Below, piece by piece: positions 26,658-35,661 of a stretch of 64,000 bases of DNA. Position numbers and translations under genes: made by a program. Position 1 is the stretch's first letter. Each line of letters begins with the position of its first letter. The stretch spans positions 1 through 64,000 of the forward strand of contig NZ_VEGP01000020.1 in assembly GCF_007679495.1 (NCBI RefSeq), in the 5' to 3' direction. The stretch comes from Paenibacillus sp. 32O-W. Lineage in GTDB: Bacteria > Bacillota > Bacilli > Paenibacillales > NBRC-103111. Below the pieces are notes generated by a model. It worked only from the letters and a program-made list of their open reading frames with translations. It was not told the origin of the DNA and searched no databases.

Positions 26658-26705
26658 GCAGCCTTCCCCCCGGCCCCCGATCCCGGGATAAGCCGGGAAG
26701 GCTGC
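26658..26705 (+). terminator. Strong hairpin after the lipoprotein gene
   Basis: GCAGCCTTCCC (26658-26668) and GGGAAGGCTGC (26695-26705) form a perfect 11-bp stem, extended by inner GGC/GCC pairs. No T-run follows, so its strength as terminator is uncertain. Confidence 0.6.
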
Positions 26706-26858
26706 GGCCTTGGGCAGCGTTCTTTGCCCGAGCCTGTCCGGAAAATCTACATATTAAAGTAGTAGGTATTCCTTGAGTTAAACTTTATAGACCAGATTTT
26801 AGCGCAAAATATGGTATCCTTAATATGAATCCTTATTACGCAAGGAGGTTGCGCTTTA

Positions 26859-28004
26859 ATGAAAATCATATCTATCGAGCCGACGCCTAGTCCGAATTCG
26901 ATGAAAATCAATCTGGACGAGAAGCTTCCTGACGGCGTCCGCAAGGAATATAGCCCTACTAATAAAGATCAAGCCCCCGAGAGCCTGCAGCGGCTTCTGG
27001 ACATTGAAGGCGTGACCGGTATTTATCACGCCGCCGATTTTATCGCCATTGACCGTCACCCGAGAGGGGACTGGCAGCGGATTCTCACCGAGGCAAGGGA
27101 AATCCTCGGCGAGAGCGATCAGGCGGTGGCCGGCTCGGCTGCCGGGCCGGCTCCTGAAGCGGAAGCCCCGGCAGCCTTCGGTGAAGTGAAGGTGCTGGTC
27201 CAGACGTTCCGCGGAATCCCCATGCAAATTCGGGTGAGCAACGGAACGGAGGAACAGCGTGCCGCTCTCCCCGAGCGCTTCTCACAAGCGGCCATGACCG
27301 CCGGCCTGGCCTCTCCCAATTTGATCAAGGAACGCAAATTGGAGGAGCAGGGCGTCCGCTATGGAGAGCTTAAGGACGTTCTGGAAGAGGTAGTTCGCGA
27401 ATACGATGCAGCCTACGACCAGCAACGTCTGGAAGCTATGATCGAGCAGGCTGCCCAGCAAGCGCCCGGCGAAACCGTCGTAGAAGAGGCCGCGTCGCTG
27501 GATGAGCTGGCTTCGGCGATGGAGAGCAGCGATTGGCGGACCCGCTATGCCGCTCTGGAAAGAATAGAGCCGACCGAAGAAGCTATCCCCCTGCTCTCCC
27601 GGGCACTGGATGATCCGCAGATGTCCATCCGCCGGTTGGCGACCGTATACCTGGGCGATATTAAAACTCCGGAAGTGCTGCCCTTGCTCTTCAAGGCCTT
27701 GAAGGACAAGACCGTGGCCGTTCGCAGAACGGCAGGAGATACGCTGTCCGACCTTGGTGATCCCGCTGCCATTGGTCCAATGGCAGATGCCCTGAAGGAT
27801 ACGAACAAGCTTGTCCGCTGGAGAGCGGCCCGGTTTCTGTATGAAACCGGCGATGAGACAGCCCTGCCGGCCTTGAAAGCGGCGAAGGACGATCCCGAGT
27901 TTGAAGTAAGCATGCAGATTAACATGGCCATAGAGCGGATCGAGGGCGGGGAGGCGGCTCTAGGATCAGTATGGCAGCAGATGACGAACCGCAATCGGGA
28001 TTAG
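26859..28004 (+). CDS. cvfC: CvfC/YpgR-like protein: Nfu N-terminal domain plus HEAT repeats
   Basis: 381 residues with AAGGAGG before ATG 26859. Residues about 1-88 form an Nfu/NifU N-terminal-type domain ('IEPTPSPNSMKINLDEKLP', 'LLDIEGVTGIYHAADFIAID'). A linker and a middle domain follow, and the C-terminal half (about 205-375) consists of HEAT-like repeats ('DWRTRYAALERIEPTEEAIP', 'DPQMSIRRLATVYLGDIKTP', 'DKTVAVRRTAGDTLSDLGDP', 'DTNKLVRWRAARFLYETGD'). This order matches the conserved virulence factor C family, YpgR in Bacillus subtilis. No Fe-S-binding CxxC is present. Molecular role is not established; HEAT repeats suggest protein binding. Confidence 0.82.
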   Translation: MKIISIEPTPSPNSMKINLDEKLPDGVRKEYSPTNKDQAPESLQRLLDIEGVTGIYHAADFIAIDRHPRGDWQRILTEAREILGESDQAVAGSAAGPAPEAEAPAAFGEVKVLVQTFRGIPMQIRVSNGTEEQRAALPERFSQAAMTAGLASPNLIKERKLEEQGVRYGELKDVLEEVVREYDAAYDQQRLEAMIEQAAQQAPGETVVEEAASLDELASAMESSDWRTRYAALERIEPTEEAIPLLSRALDDPQMSIRRLATVYLGDIKTPEVLPLLFKALKDKTVAVRRTAGDTLSDLGDPAAIGPMADALKDTNKLVRWRAARFLYETGDETALPALKAAKDDPEFEVSMQINMAIERIEGGEAALGSVWQQMTNRNRD

Positions 28005-28039
28005 AGAGTAAATGTAAATTATCCTTTTTCTCTCAACGG

Positions 28040-28062
28040 GGACCGGTCAACCGACCGGTCCT
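28040..28062. terminator. Hairpin between converging genes
   Basis: GACCGGTC (28041-28048) and GACCGGTC (28053-28060) pair with loop AACC. It lies between the cvfC-like gene and the converging pncB gene and may end both transcripts; the T-run is weak. Confidence 0.5.
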
Positions 28063-28149
28063 TCTAATGTCATTGAGCCTGTTCCGCCAATCTTCGCCCT
28101 TGCTCATAATCGTTCGGGGCGCTGAATTGCGTCCCGGTCTGCTCCAAGT

Positions 28150-29601
28150 TTACGGCCGTTGCCCCAGATGCTTGTCTATCAGCTCCATCTTCATATTCCA
28201 TAATTTCTGGCTCAATGATACGGGATACAGCTCCGGATTAAGCTTGCGCAAATATTCCGGCCAGAATAATTTTAGCTGCTCCTTGTGATGCTGACGGATT
28301 TGTTCCAAACCGGGAAGAGAATAAACCTGTTTCCCTTCTATATAAATCGGCTTAAGTATCGGATAGGCATCATAATTGGCAACCGTCTTGCGAATGAATG
28401 TATGGGTCGGATTGAACAGCTTGAGGCTCTGCCCCTGAACGGCATCCTCCTCCCCCTGGAGAGCGATATAGTCCCCTTCCGCCTTGCCTGTTGCGCGGTT
28501 GACTATCCGATAAACCTCTTTAATGCCCGGGGTCGTAATTTTCTCGGGATTTCCGGATATTTTGATCGCGGGAACATACTCCCCATCGACCTCCCTGGCC
28601 ACCAGCTTGTAAATCCCTCCCAGCGAGGGCTGGTCTCCGGCTGTAATCAACTGAGTCCCGACTCCCCATACATCAATCTTGGCCCCTTGGGCCTTCAGAT
28701 TGAATATCGTATTCTCGTCCAAATCGTTGGATGCGGTAATCTTGACCTCGTTAAGCCCTGCTTCATCGAGCATTTGCCTTGCCCTTATGGACAGGTAAGC
28801 GAGATCTCCGCTGTCCAGACGAATTCCGAGCAGCTTCTTCCCCTGCTCCTTCAGCTTCAAGCCTACCTTGATGGCGTTCGGAACTCCGGACTTGAGCGTA
28901 TCATAGGTATCTACCAGCAGAATTACCTGTCCCGGCAGTGCAGCGGCAAAACGCTCGAATGCCTCCTCTTCGGATTCGTGGCTCTGGACCCAGGCGTGAG
29001 CATGGGTCCCTTTGGTCGGGATGCCGAACCTCATCCCCGCAAGCACATTGGAGGTACCGTCGAAGCCCGCAATATAAGCTGCCCGCGCCCCCCATAACGC
29101 TGCATCGGCTTCCTGGGCACGTCGTGTTCCGAACTCCAGCAGCTGATCGTCGCCGGCCACTTGCTTGATTCTTGCCGCTTTGGTCGCCAGCAGCGTCTGA
29201 TAATTCATGAAGTTAAGCATGGCCGTCTCTATCAATTGAGCTTCGAACACCCTGGCTTCCACTCTTATGAGAGGCTCATTCGGGAACGCGAGAGTCCCCT
29301 CTTCCATGGAATAAAGATTACCGGTAAACCGGAAATTCCGAAGCTCCTCGAGAAATCTCGGATCGTACCGCTCCTCTTGTCCGGCCAAATATTGAATCGC
29401 GGCTTCATCGAATTTCAATTCATTTAAATAATTAACAATTCTTTCCAACCCTGCGAAAACCGCGAATCCATTGCCGAAGGGCAGCTTGCGAAAATAAGCG
29501 TCAAAGACGGTTTTACAGTTGTGGGTTCCGTTATACCAATGCGCATACATCATGTTGATTTGATATTTATCCGTATGCAAAGCTAAGTTTGCTAAATCCA
29601 A
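28150..29601 (-). CDS. pncB: Nicotinate phosphoribosyltransferase
   Basis: 483 residues; forms nicotinate mononucleotide from nicotinate and PRPP in NAD salvage. Start 'MDLANLALHTDKYQINMMYA' and 'VFDAYFRKLPFGNGFAVFAG' are typical, followed by 'EFGTRRAQEADAALWGARAA' with the catalytic region, 'FGIPTKGTHAHAWVQ' and 'GIRLDSGDLAYLSIRARQML'. Length matches the long Firmicute form. TTG start at 29601 with AGGAGG 7 nt before it. Only 11 nt separate it from the pncA-type gene, so the deamidation and ribosylation steps are co-expressed. Confidence 0.95.
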   Translation of the reverse strand: MDLANLALHTDKYQINMMYAHWYNGTHNCKTVFDAYFRKLPFGNGFAVFAGLERIVNYLNELKFDEAAIQYLAGQEERYDPRFLEELRNFRFTGNLYSMEEGTLAFPNEPLIRVEARVFEAQLIETAMLNFMNYQTLLATKAARIKQVAGDDQLLEFGTRRAQEADAALWGARAAYIAGFDGTSNVLAGMRFGIPTKGTHAHAWVQSHESEEEAFERFAAALPGQVILLVDTYDTLKSGVPNAIKVGLKLKEQGKKLLGIRLDSGDLAYLSIRARQMLDEAGLNEVKITASNDLDENTIFNLKAQGAKIDVWGVGTQLITAGDQPSLGGIYKLVAREVDGEYVPAIKISGNPEKITTPGIKEVYRIVNRATGKAEGDYIALQGEEDAVQGQSLKLFNPTHTFIRKTVANYDAYPILKPIYIEGKQVYSLPGLEQIRQHHKEQLKLFWPEYLRKLNPELYPVSLSQKLWNMKMELIDKHLGQRP

Positions 29602-29612
29602 TGCGGGTCCTC

Positions 29613-30170
29613 CTATTCCTTAACGACCGATCCGGCGTTGACAATCGTAGCGCCCAATGTTCCTCTGAAATGAGAAAGCGCCCAGTCATGTCCTGCCGGA
29701 TTGAAGCTGGCCACCGCATCCTGATGAATAAAGATTTGAAAGCCTTTGTTATAAGCCTCAACAGCAGTATGCAGGACACAAATATCCGTACATACTCCAA
29801 CAAGATGCACCTCTTTAATTCCCCGTTCCTTAAGCTGAGCCTCCAGATCCGTACCGTGAAAAGCGCTGTATCTTGTTTTATCCATCCAGTAAATGCGATC
29901 CTTGTATTTGTCGTACACTTCTTTCAATTGACCGTATAATTCCCGGCCGCTGGTTCCTCTGATATTGTGCGGCGGAAAGAGGAGCGTCTCCGGATGATCC
30001 GGGTCATTCTCTTCGTGCAAATCGACCGCCATCACGACAAAGTCTCCCCGTTCTGTAAATTCCCGCGTCAACTCCGCCATGCGTCCTTCAATCGCTATGG
30101 CCGGTTCGCCGCAGGGCAGCTTTCCTTCCACAAAATCATAAGTATAATCGATGACAATCAAAGCTTTCAT
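29613..30170 (-). CDS. pncA: Nicotinamidase-type cysteine hydrolase
   Basis: 185 residues of the isochorismatase-like cysteine hydrolase family. The catalytic Asp is in 'ALIVIDYTYDFVEG', metal-binding 'AVDLHEENDPDHPE', the Lys in 'YWMDKTRYSAFHGTDL' and the nucleophile Cys in 'VHLVGVCTDICVLHTAVEAY'. It converts nicotinamide to nicotinate, feeding the pncB product encoded 11 nt downstream; this context supports nicotinamidase over other hydrolases of the family. It starts 3 nt after the ydbT-like stop with GAGGAGG upstream, so it belongs to the same operon. Confidence 0.9.
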   Translation of the reverse strand: MKALIVIDYTYDFVEGKLPCGEPAIAIEGRMAELTREFTERGDFVVMAVDLHEENDPDHPETLLFPPHNIRGTSGRELYGQLKEVYDKYKDRIYWMDKTRYSAFHGTDLEAQLKERGIKEVHLVGVCTDICVLHTAVEAYNKGFQIFIHQDAVASFNPAGHDWALSHFRGTLGATIVNAGSVVKE

Positions 30171-30173
30171 TGC

Positions 30174-31730
30174 TTACCCTCCTCGGTTATCGGCAGAACG
30201 GCCGGGCCCGACGTTCCATCTTCGGTACCAGGCAAGAATGGCAAGCCCTTCCTCCGCCGGCATTCCTTTAATCCGAAACTCGGTGCCTCCCCCGCCTGAG
30301 GCGACTGTCGCTTTGGCCGTGCACAGCCCTTTCCTTAATTGGAAGGGATGGCGGCCGACGCTGTAAGACTGGATCCTTCCTCTGGGAATGATGGCCGTCA
30401 TCCGGCTGATTCGCCGATATCGGAAAATAACCTTATCCGCATCGACGATCCAGCCTGCCGTTTTATATTTCCACCAGCCAAGCAGCAGGAACAGAACGAC
30501 CAATCCCCAGCCGATTGCCCCCCATTTTGTAAAATAGCCTATAATTAATGTAAGGACGGCGAGTACGGCCGGTACGGGAAACAAATAACCGGGCAATGCT
30601 TTACGGGATACCGGAGTATAAGCTTTATCCTCTTCCTGCACAAACACGGGGGCAAATTCCTTAAGAAAATCTCTGATCTCATCTTTGCGCAGCAAAGGAA
30701 ACAACAGGGTGGACTCCCCTTTCTCATTGCCATACCCGACACTCTCCACCTGGATGGAGGCCAGGCCGAACGGCTGCCAAACCGGTTCCTCGACAATCAC
30801 TATCGCCTGAATTCTTCTGATCGGCAGCGTCACCCTCTTGATTTCGAGCAGCCCCCGCTCGATAAGCAGCTCATCTCCGTCCCGCGTGACGGTAAAATTG
30901 GCGAACCGGATCATAGCGGACAGAATAGCGACCAGTACAGCCAGCAATAAAATACATAATACCGCGAGGATCAGCATTCGCCAACCCCAACGGGCCACAT
31001 TGCTGTAAAGAAATAAGTTCGGGAACCATTCATCCAGCTGTGTAAAGGCGGCAAATATAAGGGAAAACGCGACACCCAGACTCCCCGAAGTAAGTCCGGC
31101 AATGAACAATTGCCCGAACGGCAGCCTTCGGCTGGGTTTAGGCATAATAACATTGTCCTTGGCAGGCTCGAGCACCTCGGCGGGTGAGTCGAACCTCTCC
31201 TCCGGACCGCTATCCGCATCTTCTCTCTCCCGTTCGTCGCCCAATTCCTGCGTGTCCCGAACCGCTTCAGCCCTCTTCCGGCCCCGCAGTTCAAGCTGCA
31301 GATCAGCCGCAGCCTCCTTGGTCACCGCCGTCAGGACGGCTTCCGGCTTCTGGCCCCCCGCAGTCTGAACCTGCACCCGGACCAGGCCGAACAATCTGTG
31401 CAGCAGGCCTTCCGTGAGATCAATGCTTTGTATCCGTTCATAAGGAATGTACTGCCTTTTCTTAAAAAATACACCTTGATAGACAAACAATTTGCCGTCT
31501 TTAGTCCCATAACGAAATACTGCCCATGACCATATCCCCGAAACGATAGCCAGAACGAGGAACACGGCCCCGAACAGGATTCTGTAGGAATATTCTCCCG
31601 TTGCGCTTTGCCCCCTGAAAAACTGGGAAACAAAAATGATCAGAAGAGGAAGAAGAAAATCTTTAAGCGCACGCAGAGCCAGCAAAACCGAACTCAGTGG
31701 ATGAAGCCGTTTTCCTTCAGACGTCTTCAT
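30174..31730 (-). CDS. YdbT-like PH-domain membrane protein
   Basis: 518 residues. Repeated units of two TM helices followed by a bacterial PH (bPH_2, YdbS/YdbT) domain: TM near 20-65 then 'LFVYQGVFFKKRQYIPYERI' (about 80-145), TM near 205-265 then 'LLIERGLLEIKRVTLPIRRI' (about 270-345), TM near 370-410 then 'VIFRYRRISRMTAIIPRGRI' (about 415-500). A charged insertion rich in Glu/Arg/Asp lies at about 150-190. Overlaps the ydbS-like gene by 14 bases. In Bacillus, YdbS/YdbT have been linked to resistance to antimicrobial peptides; here the operon continues into NAD salvage genes. Confidence 0.87.
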   Translation of the reverse strand: MKTSEGKRLHPLSSVLLALRALKDFLLPLLIIFVSQFFRGQSATGEYSYRILFGAVFLVLAIVSGIWSWAVFRYGTKDGKLFVYQGVFFKKRQYIPYERIQSIDLTEGLLHRLFGLVRVQVQTAGGQKPEAVLTAVTKEAAADLQLELRGRKRAEAVRDTQELGDEREREDADSGPEERFDSPAEVLEPAKDNVIMPKPSRRLPFGQLFIAGLTSGSLGVAFSLIFAAFTQLDEWFPNLFLYSNVARWGWRMLILAVLCILLLAVLVAILSAMIRFANFTVTRDGDELLIERGLLEIKRVTLPIRRIQAIVIVEEPVWQPFGLASIQVESVGYGNEKGESTLLFPLLRKDEIRDFLKEFAPVFVQEEDKAYTPVSRKALPGYLFPVPAVLAVLTLIIGYFTKWGAIGWGLVVLFLLLGWWKYKTAGWIVDADKVIFRYRRISRMTAIIPRGRIQSYSVGRHPFQLRKGLCTAKATVASGGGGTEFRIKGMPAEEGLAILAWYRRWNVGPGRSADNRGG

Positions 31731-32196
31731 TGGAAACCCTCGCTAACTCGGCAATCCGATCCCGGACCTGATCAGCAGTTTCATTGGCCAATGCGGGAAT
31801 CTCATGGCCCCCTGCCGCCGTGGAGAAAGTTACGGTGGACAGCCCGAATTTACGCATAATCGGTCCTTGATTCGTATCGACATGCTGCACCCGGACCATC
31901 GGAATAATCGTTCGGGTCCGGAAGATGATGCCTCTCTGCAAATCGATTTCTTCCTCGCGGATCTCATAGCGCCAGCGGTGCCAGCTCCACTTGGGAACGA
32001 TTACGACAAACCACACCGTCCCTATGGCAATCAATGCCCATACTATGGCGGAAATCCAGTAGGGCCAATCAAATTTAATGGTCAAGAACAGCAGAACTCC
32101 GCCGGCCGCCGCCATCAGAAATGACGTAATGGCGCCCTCCCATCTCCAGACGGTCAAGGCGCGAATATCTATCTTGTGCCTGGGTTCCGGGCGCAT
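31717..32196 (-). CDS. YdbS-like PH-domain membrane protein
   Basis: About 159 residues from ATG 32196, with GAAGGAG 9 nt upstream; a GTG 18 bases earlier would use the binding site itself as codons and is less likely. Two TM helices (about 25-70) followed by one bPH_2 domain ('YEIREEEIDLQRGIIFRTRT', 'IPMVRVQHVDTNQGPIMRKF', 'STVTFSTAAGGHEIPALANE'). First gene of the ydbS-ydbT-pncA-pncB operon. Confidence 0.88.
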   Translation of the reverse strand: MRPEPRHKIDIRALTVWRWEGAITSFLMAAAGGVLLFLTIKFDWPYWISAIVWALIAIGTVWFVVIVPKWSWHRWRYEIREEEIDLQRGIIFRTRTIIPMVRVQHVDTNQGPIMRKFGLSTVTFSTAAGGHEIPALANETADQVRDRIAELARVSNEDV

Positions 32197-32329
32197 AGGG
32201 TACAACTCCTTCACTACACTCGAATGACTTCAAATTTACATTCATGACTTAAGTTTAAACCAGGATCCTAATGTACTATTGTAACGCAAAACGTTCCCTA
32301 ATAACCGTTGGTTGATTGCATCCTCCCGG

Positions 32330-33403
32330 TTATTCGACTCGTACGGCCTTCTTCTGGGCTATTAAACAAAGCTCGGCGGCCTTGAAGGCATGCTCCTGAG
32401 TCATGGCCTCCTCCGTCCTGTTCAGACAGTCCAGAATAAGCCGGCCGAAGTAAGGGAAGCCGACTTTGCCGCGGACGGATATATGCTGTTCCCCGTCCCG
32501 GTTAACCAAATAAACATGGTCCCCTTGCGGATCTCTGGCCACATCCGTATACTTGCGAAGCTCAATCGTTCCTTCCGTGCCCAGAATGATCGTTCTCCCG
32601 TCTCCCCACACCCCAAGGCCATCCGGAGTAAACCAGTCTACCCTGAAGTAATGGGTTGCTCCGTTATCTCCTATCAGAGTGGCATCTCCGAAATCCTCAA
32701 GCTCGGGATACTGTTTATTATGATAGTTTGCTACCTTGCTGCTGACCACCTCTGCTTCCTTCACGCCGGCAAAGGTAAGGAACTGTTCGATCTGATGGCT
32801 TCCGATATCACATAGAATGCCCCCGTACTGCTCCTTCCGAAAAAACCAATCCGGACGCGATGAAGCATTCAACCGGTGCGGACCGAGACCCAGCACCTGC
32901 AGAACCCGGCCGATTCTTCCTTCACGAATGAGCTGCTCGGCATACACGGAGCTTTCGACATGCAGCCGCTCGCTGTAGTACACCGCATATTTGCGCCCGG
33001 TTTCGCGAACCTTCACCCTGGCGGACTCCAGCTGCTCCAATGTAGTGAACGGAGCTTTGTCGGTGAAATAGTCTTTGCCGTGGTCCATAACCCGCAATCC
33101 CAACGCACAGCGTTCGGAAGGAATTTTGGCCCCGGCCACCAGCTTGATCTCCGGATCATTCAGTATTCTTTCTTCGCTATCGGCAATCTGCACCTGAGGA
33201 TAGCGCTTTTGAAAATTGGCGCATTTCACCGGGTCCGGATCATATACCCATTTCAACTCGGCTCCTGCCTCCAGCAAGCCGTTGCACATCCCGTAAATAT
33301 GTCCGTGATCCAGACCGATGGCGGCGATTTGAAATTCCCCTTTGCCGCAAACGGCATTCGCCTTGCCGGTCGGCGCGTAATTCATCCCATCTTTTGCTTG
33401 CAT
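32330..33403 (-). CDS. Gfo/Idh/MocA-family dehydrogenase
   Basis: About 357 residues from ATG 33403, preceded by GGAG; a longer frame to 33511 has no supporting site. The N-terminal Rossmann fold begins 'FQIAAIGLDHGHIYGMCNGL' (less typical GxDHGH in place of GxGxxG), with 'VKCANFQKRYPQVQIAD' and the K in 'HGKDYFTDKAPFTTLEQLES' corresponding to the E/D-K-P region; the C-terminal domain starts near 'VESSVYAEQLIREGRIGRVL'. Such enzymes oxidise sugars or inositols with NAD(P). The gene is alone, with an AATAACCG/CGGTTATT hairpin at its stop (32300-32334). Confidence 0.85.
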   Translation of the reverse strand: MQAKDGMNYAPTGKANAVCGKGEFQIAAIGLDHGHIYGMCNGLLEAGAELKWVYDPDPVKCANFQKRYPQVQIADSEERILNDPEIKLVAGAKIPSERCALGLRVMDHGKDYFTDKAPFTTLEQLESARVKVRETGRKYAVYYSERLHVESSVYAEQLIREGRIGRVLQVLGLGPHRLNASSRPDWFFRKEQYGGILCDIGSHQIEQFLTFAGVKEAEVVSSKVANYHNKQYPELEDFGDATLIGDNGATHYFRVDWFTPDGLGVWGDGRTIILGTEGTIELRKYTDVARDPQGDHVYLVNRDGEQHISVRGKVGFPYFGRLILDCLNRTEEAMTQEHAFKAAELCLIAQKKAVRVE

Positions 33404-33587
33404 TCCTATTCTCCAGCTCCCTTCGACTAACTTCTGTTTATAGTGTAATGAATTGTCACCCAATTGGCAAAGCATCCTTTGGATAAATTTCTCAACATTT
33501 TGTAGTTTCAATCCTCCTGTTGATGTTTATTAACTTCATGAAGGCAAATCAAACAGAATGCCTCGAATGGATAAGGAGGAGAAATAC

Positions 33588-33815
33588 GTGAAGAAAACCG
33601 GATTTTTGTTGTTGTCGGTAGTCATGGCGGTAATGTTGGTGTTGACCGGATGCGGAGACGGAGGCGGCAGCCCTGTAGATTCCGGAACGACTCCTTCTGA
33701 AAATGGAAGCACAGATCTCGGAACCGGCGGGAAGCTTAACGATTCTCTGGGAGATACGGATAAAGAAGCTCCCGGCAGCGATATCGGCGATAGCAAAGAG
33801 GGTACAGGAGACTAA
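33588..33815 (+). CDS. Small lipoprotein, 75 residues
   Basis: GTG start at 33588 with AAGGAGG upstream. Signal with lipobox 'VMLVLTGCGDGGG', then a 50-residue mature part made of Gly, Ser, Asp, Thr and Glu with no predicted fold ('TDLGTGGKLNDSLGDTDKEA'). Strong terminator right after. It is a real small gene by its ribosome site, signal and terminator, but the function is unknown; the mature part looks like a flexible surface or cell-wall spacer. Confidence 0.8.
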   Translation: MKKTGFLLLSVVMAVMLVLTGCGDGGGSPVDSGTTPSENGSTDLGTGGKLNDSLGDTDKEAPGSDIGDSKEGTGD

Positions 33816-33835
33816 TCCTGTTCAAAAAAAAGCGG

Positions 33836-33866
33836 GGCACCTTAAACAAGGTGCCTCTTTATTTTG
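33836..33866 (+). terminator. Terminator of the small lipoprotein gene
   Basis: GGCACCTT (33836-33843) pairs with AAGGTGCC (33848-33855), followed by TCTTTATTTT. Confidence 0.92.
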
Positions 33867-33961
33867 TTTCCATTTATTTTCTTTTTGCCTATTTACAAAA
33901 TATTCCGTCATATATTACAATACGAGTAAATATATTTGACCGAGTAATTTAAAGAGGATGT

Positions 33962-34642
33962 GTGACAGTATTGAATCAACTACCCTATTTAATGATCGAT
34001 AAATTCGATCAGCTTAAAGCGTTGAGTGATCCGTTCCGGGCCCGAATCGTCATGCTGTTGATTGAAAACTCCTATACCGGGCAACAACTGGCGCAGCAAC
34101 TGGAAATCCCCCGTTCGAAAATCCATTACCATCTCAATGAATTGGAAAAGAACGAATTGATTCGGGTCAACCGGACCGAAGTGAAGAACGGAATCATCCA
34201 GAAATTTTACCGTTCTGTCGCCAGAGGCTTCTTTCCGTCTCCCGACCTGCTCCCCCATGCCACAGAAGTCAGTGATTACTTCCGGGAGAGTACGATCTCC
34301 AGCTTGGACCGTGCCAAGTTAAGGGCTCTTTCCGCTCCCGAACGAGCTTTTCAGCATACTTCCCCCGACAAGAACTCCTGGCCCCGGACTTCAATGCAAG
34401 CCGAGGTAAGAGCAACGGAAGAACAATTCGTAGAATGGCTGCGCAAATTCAGGAAGCTGGTCGCTGAGCTAGCCGAAATAGAATGCGGGGATGAAGGAAA
34501 TTTGTACTATATTTCTACGGTCGCTTTTGAAATTGACGAACCTTGGTTCAATATCGAAGACGAAAATCAAGGAGGGCTCTCCTTCGATGAGAACAGCGAG
34601 AAGATAGACCCGCCGAATAAAGAAAATCTTGATAAGCAGTAA
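33962..34642 (+). CDS. ArsR-like winged-helix regulator
   Basis: 226 residues from a GTG at 33962 with AAAGAGG upstream. The N-terminal 80 residues are an ArsR/HTH_20-type winged helix: 'QLKALSDPFRARIVMLLIEN', 'TGQQLAQQLEIPRSKIHYHL', 'ELEKNELIRVNRTEVKNGII'. The rest (about 85-226) is a helical domain with a Pro/Ser-rich stretch and an acidic C-terminus; no metal-binding Cys pair is visible, so it is not a standard metal sensor. A 90-codon partner gene follows after 30 bases with its own AAGGAGG. Confidence 0.85.
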   Translation: MTVLNQLPYLMIDKFDQLKALSDPFRARIVMLLIENSYTGQQLAQQLEIPRSKIHYHLNELEKNELIRVNRTEVKNGIIQKFYRSVARGFFPSPDLLPHATEVSDYFRESTISSLDRAKLRALSAPERAFQHTSPDKNSWPRTSMQAEVRATEEQFVEWLRKFRKLVAELAEIECGDEGNLYYISTVAFEIDEPWFNIEDENQGGLSFDENSEKIDPPNKENLDKQ

Positions 34643-34672
34643 ATTTTATAGAGCAATAAGGAGGCTGGAACC

Positions 34673-34942
34673 ATGTTCATGGATTATTGGGCGAAAGAGA
34701 AATTCGCCGAGGAAAGACAACGGGAAACCGAGAGAGAGGCCCGCCACCGTTGGAAGGAAATGTCGGATGCCTGCTCCCCTTCCACTATCGGAGCCGATGT
34801 CTCTTCCTACGAGTCTCTTCAACGGAAAGCAATGAGAGTGCTGGAGGACATGCTGAACAACGGCAAACCGGAGAACAGGCTGCGCGCAGCGGAGATTATT
34901 CTGAAAAATATGCCTAGGGCTGGGAGCGGCGGTATCTGCTGA
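34673..34942 (+). CDS. Hypothetical small protein
   Basis: 89 residues, strong AAGGAGG 8 nt before the ATG. Highly charged N-terminus ('YWAKEKFAEERQRETEREAR', coiled-coil-like) followed by a helical segment 'SLQRKAMRVLEDMLNNGKPE'. No family recognised. It lies 30 nt after the ArsR-like gene and ends before a terminator, so the two likely form an operon. Confidence 0.7.
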   Translation: MFMDYWAKEKFAEERQRETEREARHRWKEMSDACSPSTIGADVSSYESLQRKAMRVLEDMLNNGKPENRLRAAEIILKNMPRAGSGGIC

Positions 34943-34957
34943 AATGCCGTATCATTC

Positions 34958-34985
34958 GGAGGGCTTCCGAGCAAGCCCTCCTTAA
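34958..34985 (+). terminator. Terminator after the small gene
   Basis: GGAGGGCTT (34958-34966) pairs with AAGCCCTCC (34973-34981), loop CCGAGC, then TTAAACGTT. Confidence 0.65.
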
Positions 34986-34999
34986 ACGTTGTGCCATTT

Positions 35000-35153
35000 C
35001 ATTTACTACGGCCTTCCAGCGGCAAGCCTGCAATAAGGCGGCTTTTTAACGATAACCATTTATTCACGCCATGCTACGTTTTGATGGGAGAAAGCCTGCT
35101 CATTTACTACGGCCTTCCAGCGGCAAATCTGCAGTAAGGCAGCTTTTCAATCG
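35000..35153. repeat. Direct repeat, two copies 101 bp apart
   Basis: Two copies of a ~53-bp block that begins CATTTACTACGGCCTTCCAG at 35000 and again at 35101, differing at a few bases. The gap 34943-36362 has no gene; this is its first repeat family. Confidence 0.75.
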
Positions 35154-35412
35154 ACAACTATTTGGGCCCTCCGCTGTAATAACGCCAAGCTTTTCGCTGA
35201 AGTATTTCAAATCGACTCAAATTGATGTATAATCGCTCGGGCCCGCTATATGGCGTGAAAGGGGTCACCGAGGAACGGACGGCAAACTGTTCTCAGACAG
35301 CTAATGCTTATGTCCAAAAGAGTTCACTATAAAACGAAAAATTCCGGTGCTAGCGGTGCTGAATAATCGCAAACCCCGGATCGTCCGCCGGATGGTGTAA
35401 GACAAGCAAAAC

Positions 35413-35661
35413 TGCACGTCTTTTTGGAAAACACCGCGGAGTGCCCTATTCTAAAGCGATAATGCACGTCTTTTTGAAGAAAAGTCGCCACATACCTGAT
35501 TCTAGAGCAATAATGCACGTCTTTGGAGCGATTTTTTGCGAAATGGCCCCATTTTGTGAAAAAGACCTGCACATTTGAGCGTCTTTCGCCTTCTTTTTGG
35601 AAAAAGGCACGATTTTAATGTATTTTTGCTCGTCTTTGTGATGTCTTCACCGCCCCGGATG
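35413..35661 (+). repeat. 51-bp tandem-repeat element, short copy
   Basis: Two full units and one partial unit marked by ATTCTA(A/G)AGC at 35448 and 35499 (51 bp apart), each carrying GCACGTCTTT, followed by a ~145-bp conserved block (GGAGCGATTTTTT, AAATGGCCCCATTTTGTG, CCTGCACATTTGAGCGTCTT, TTGCTCGTCTTTG) ending near CCCGGATG. The same element with five units lies at 53297-53684 in the same orientation. A reverse-strand open frame across it (35327-35572) is a by-product of the repeat. Confidence 0.85.

Noticed and set aside
35327-35572. Reverse-strand frame of 81 codons across the 51-bp repeats
   Set aside because: Open only because the repeat period is 51; no ribosome site, repeated in varying frames at 53 kb.
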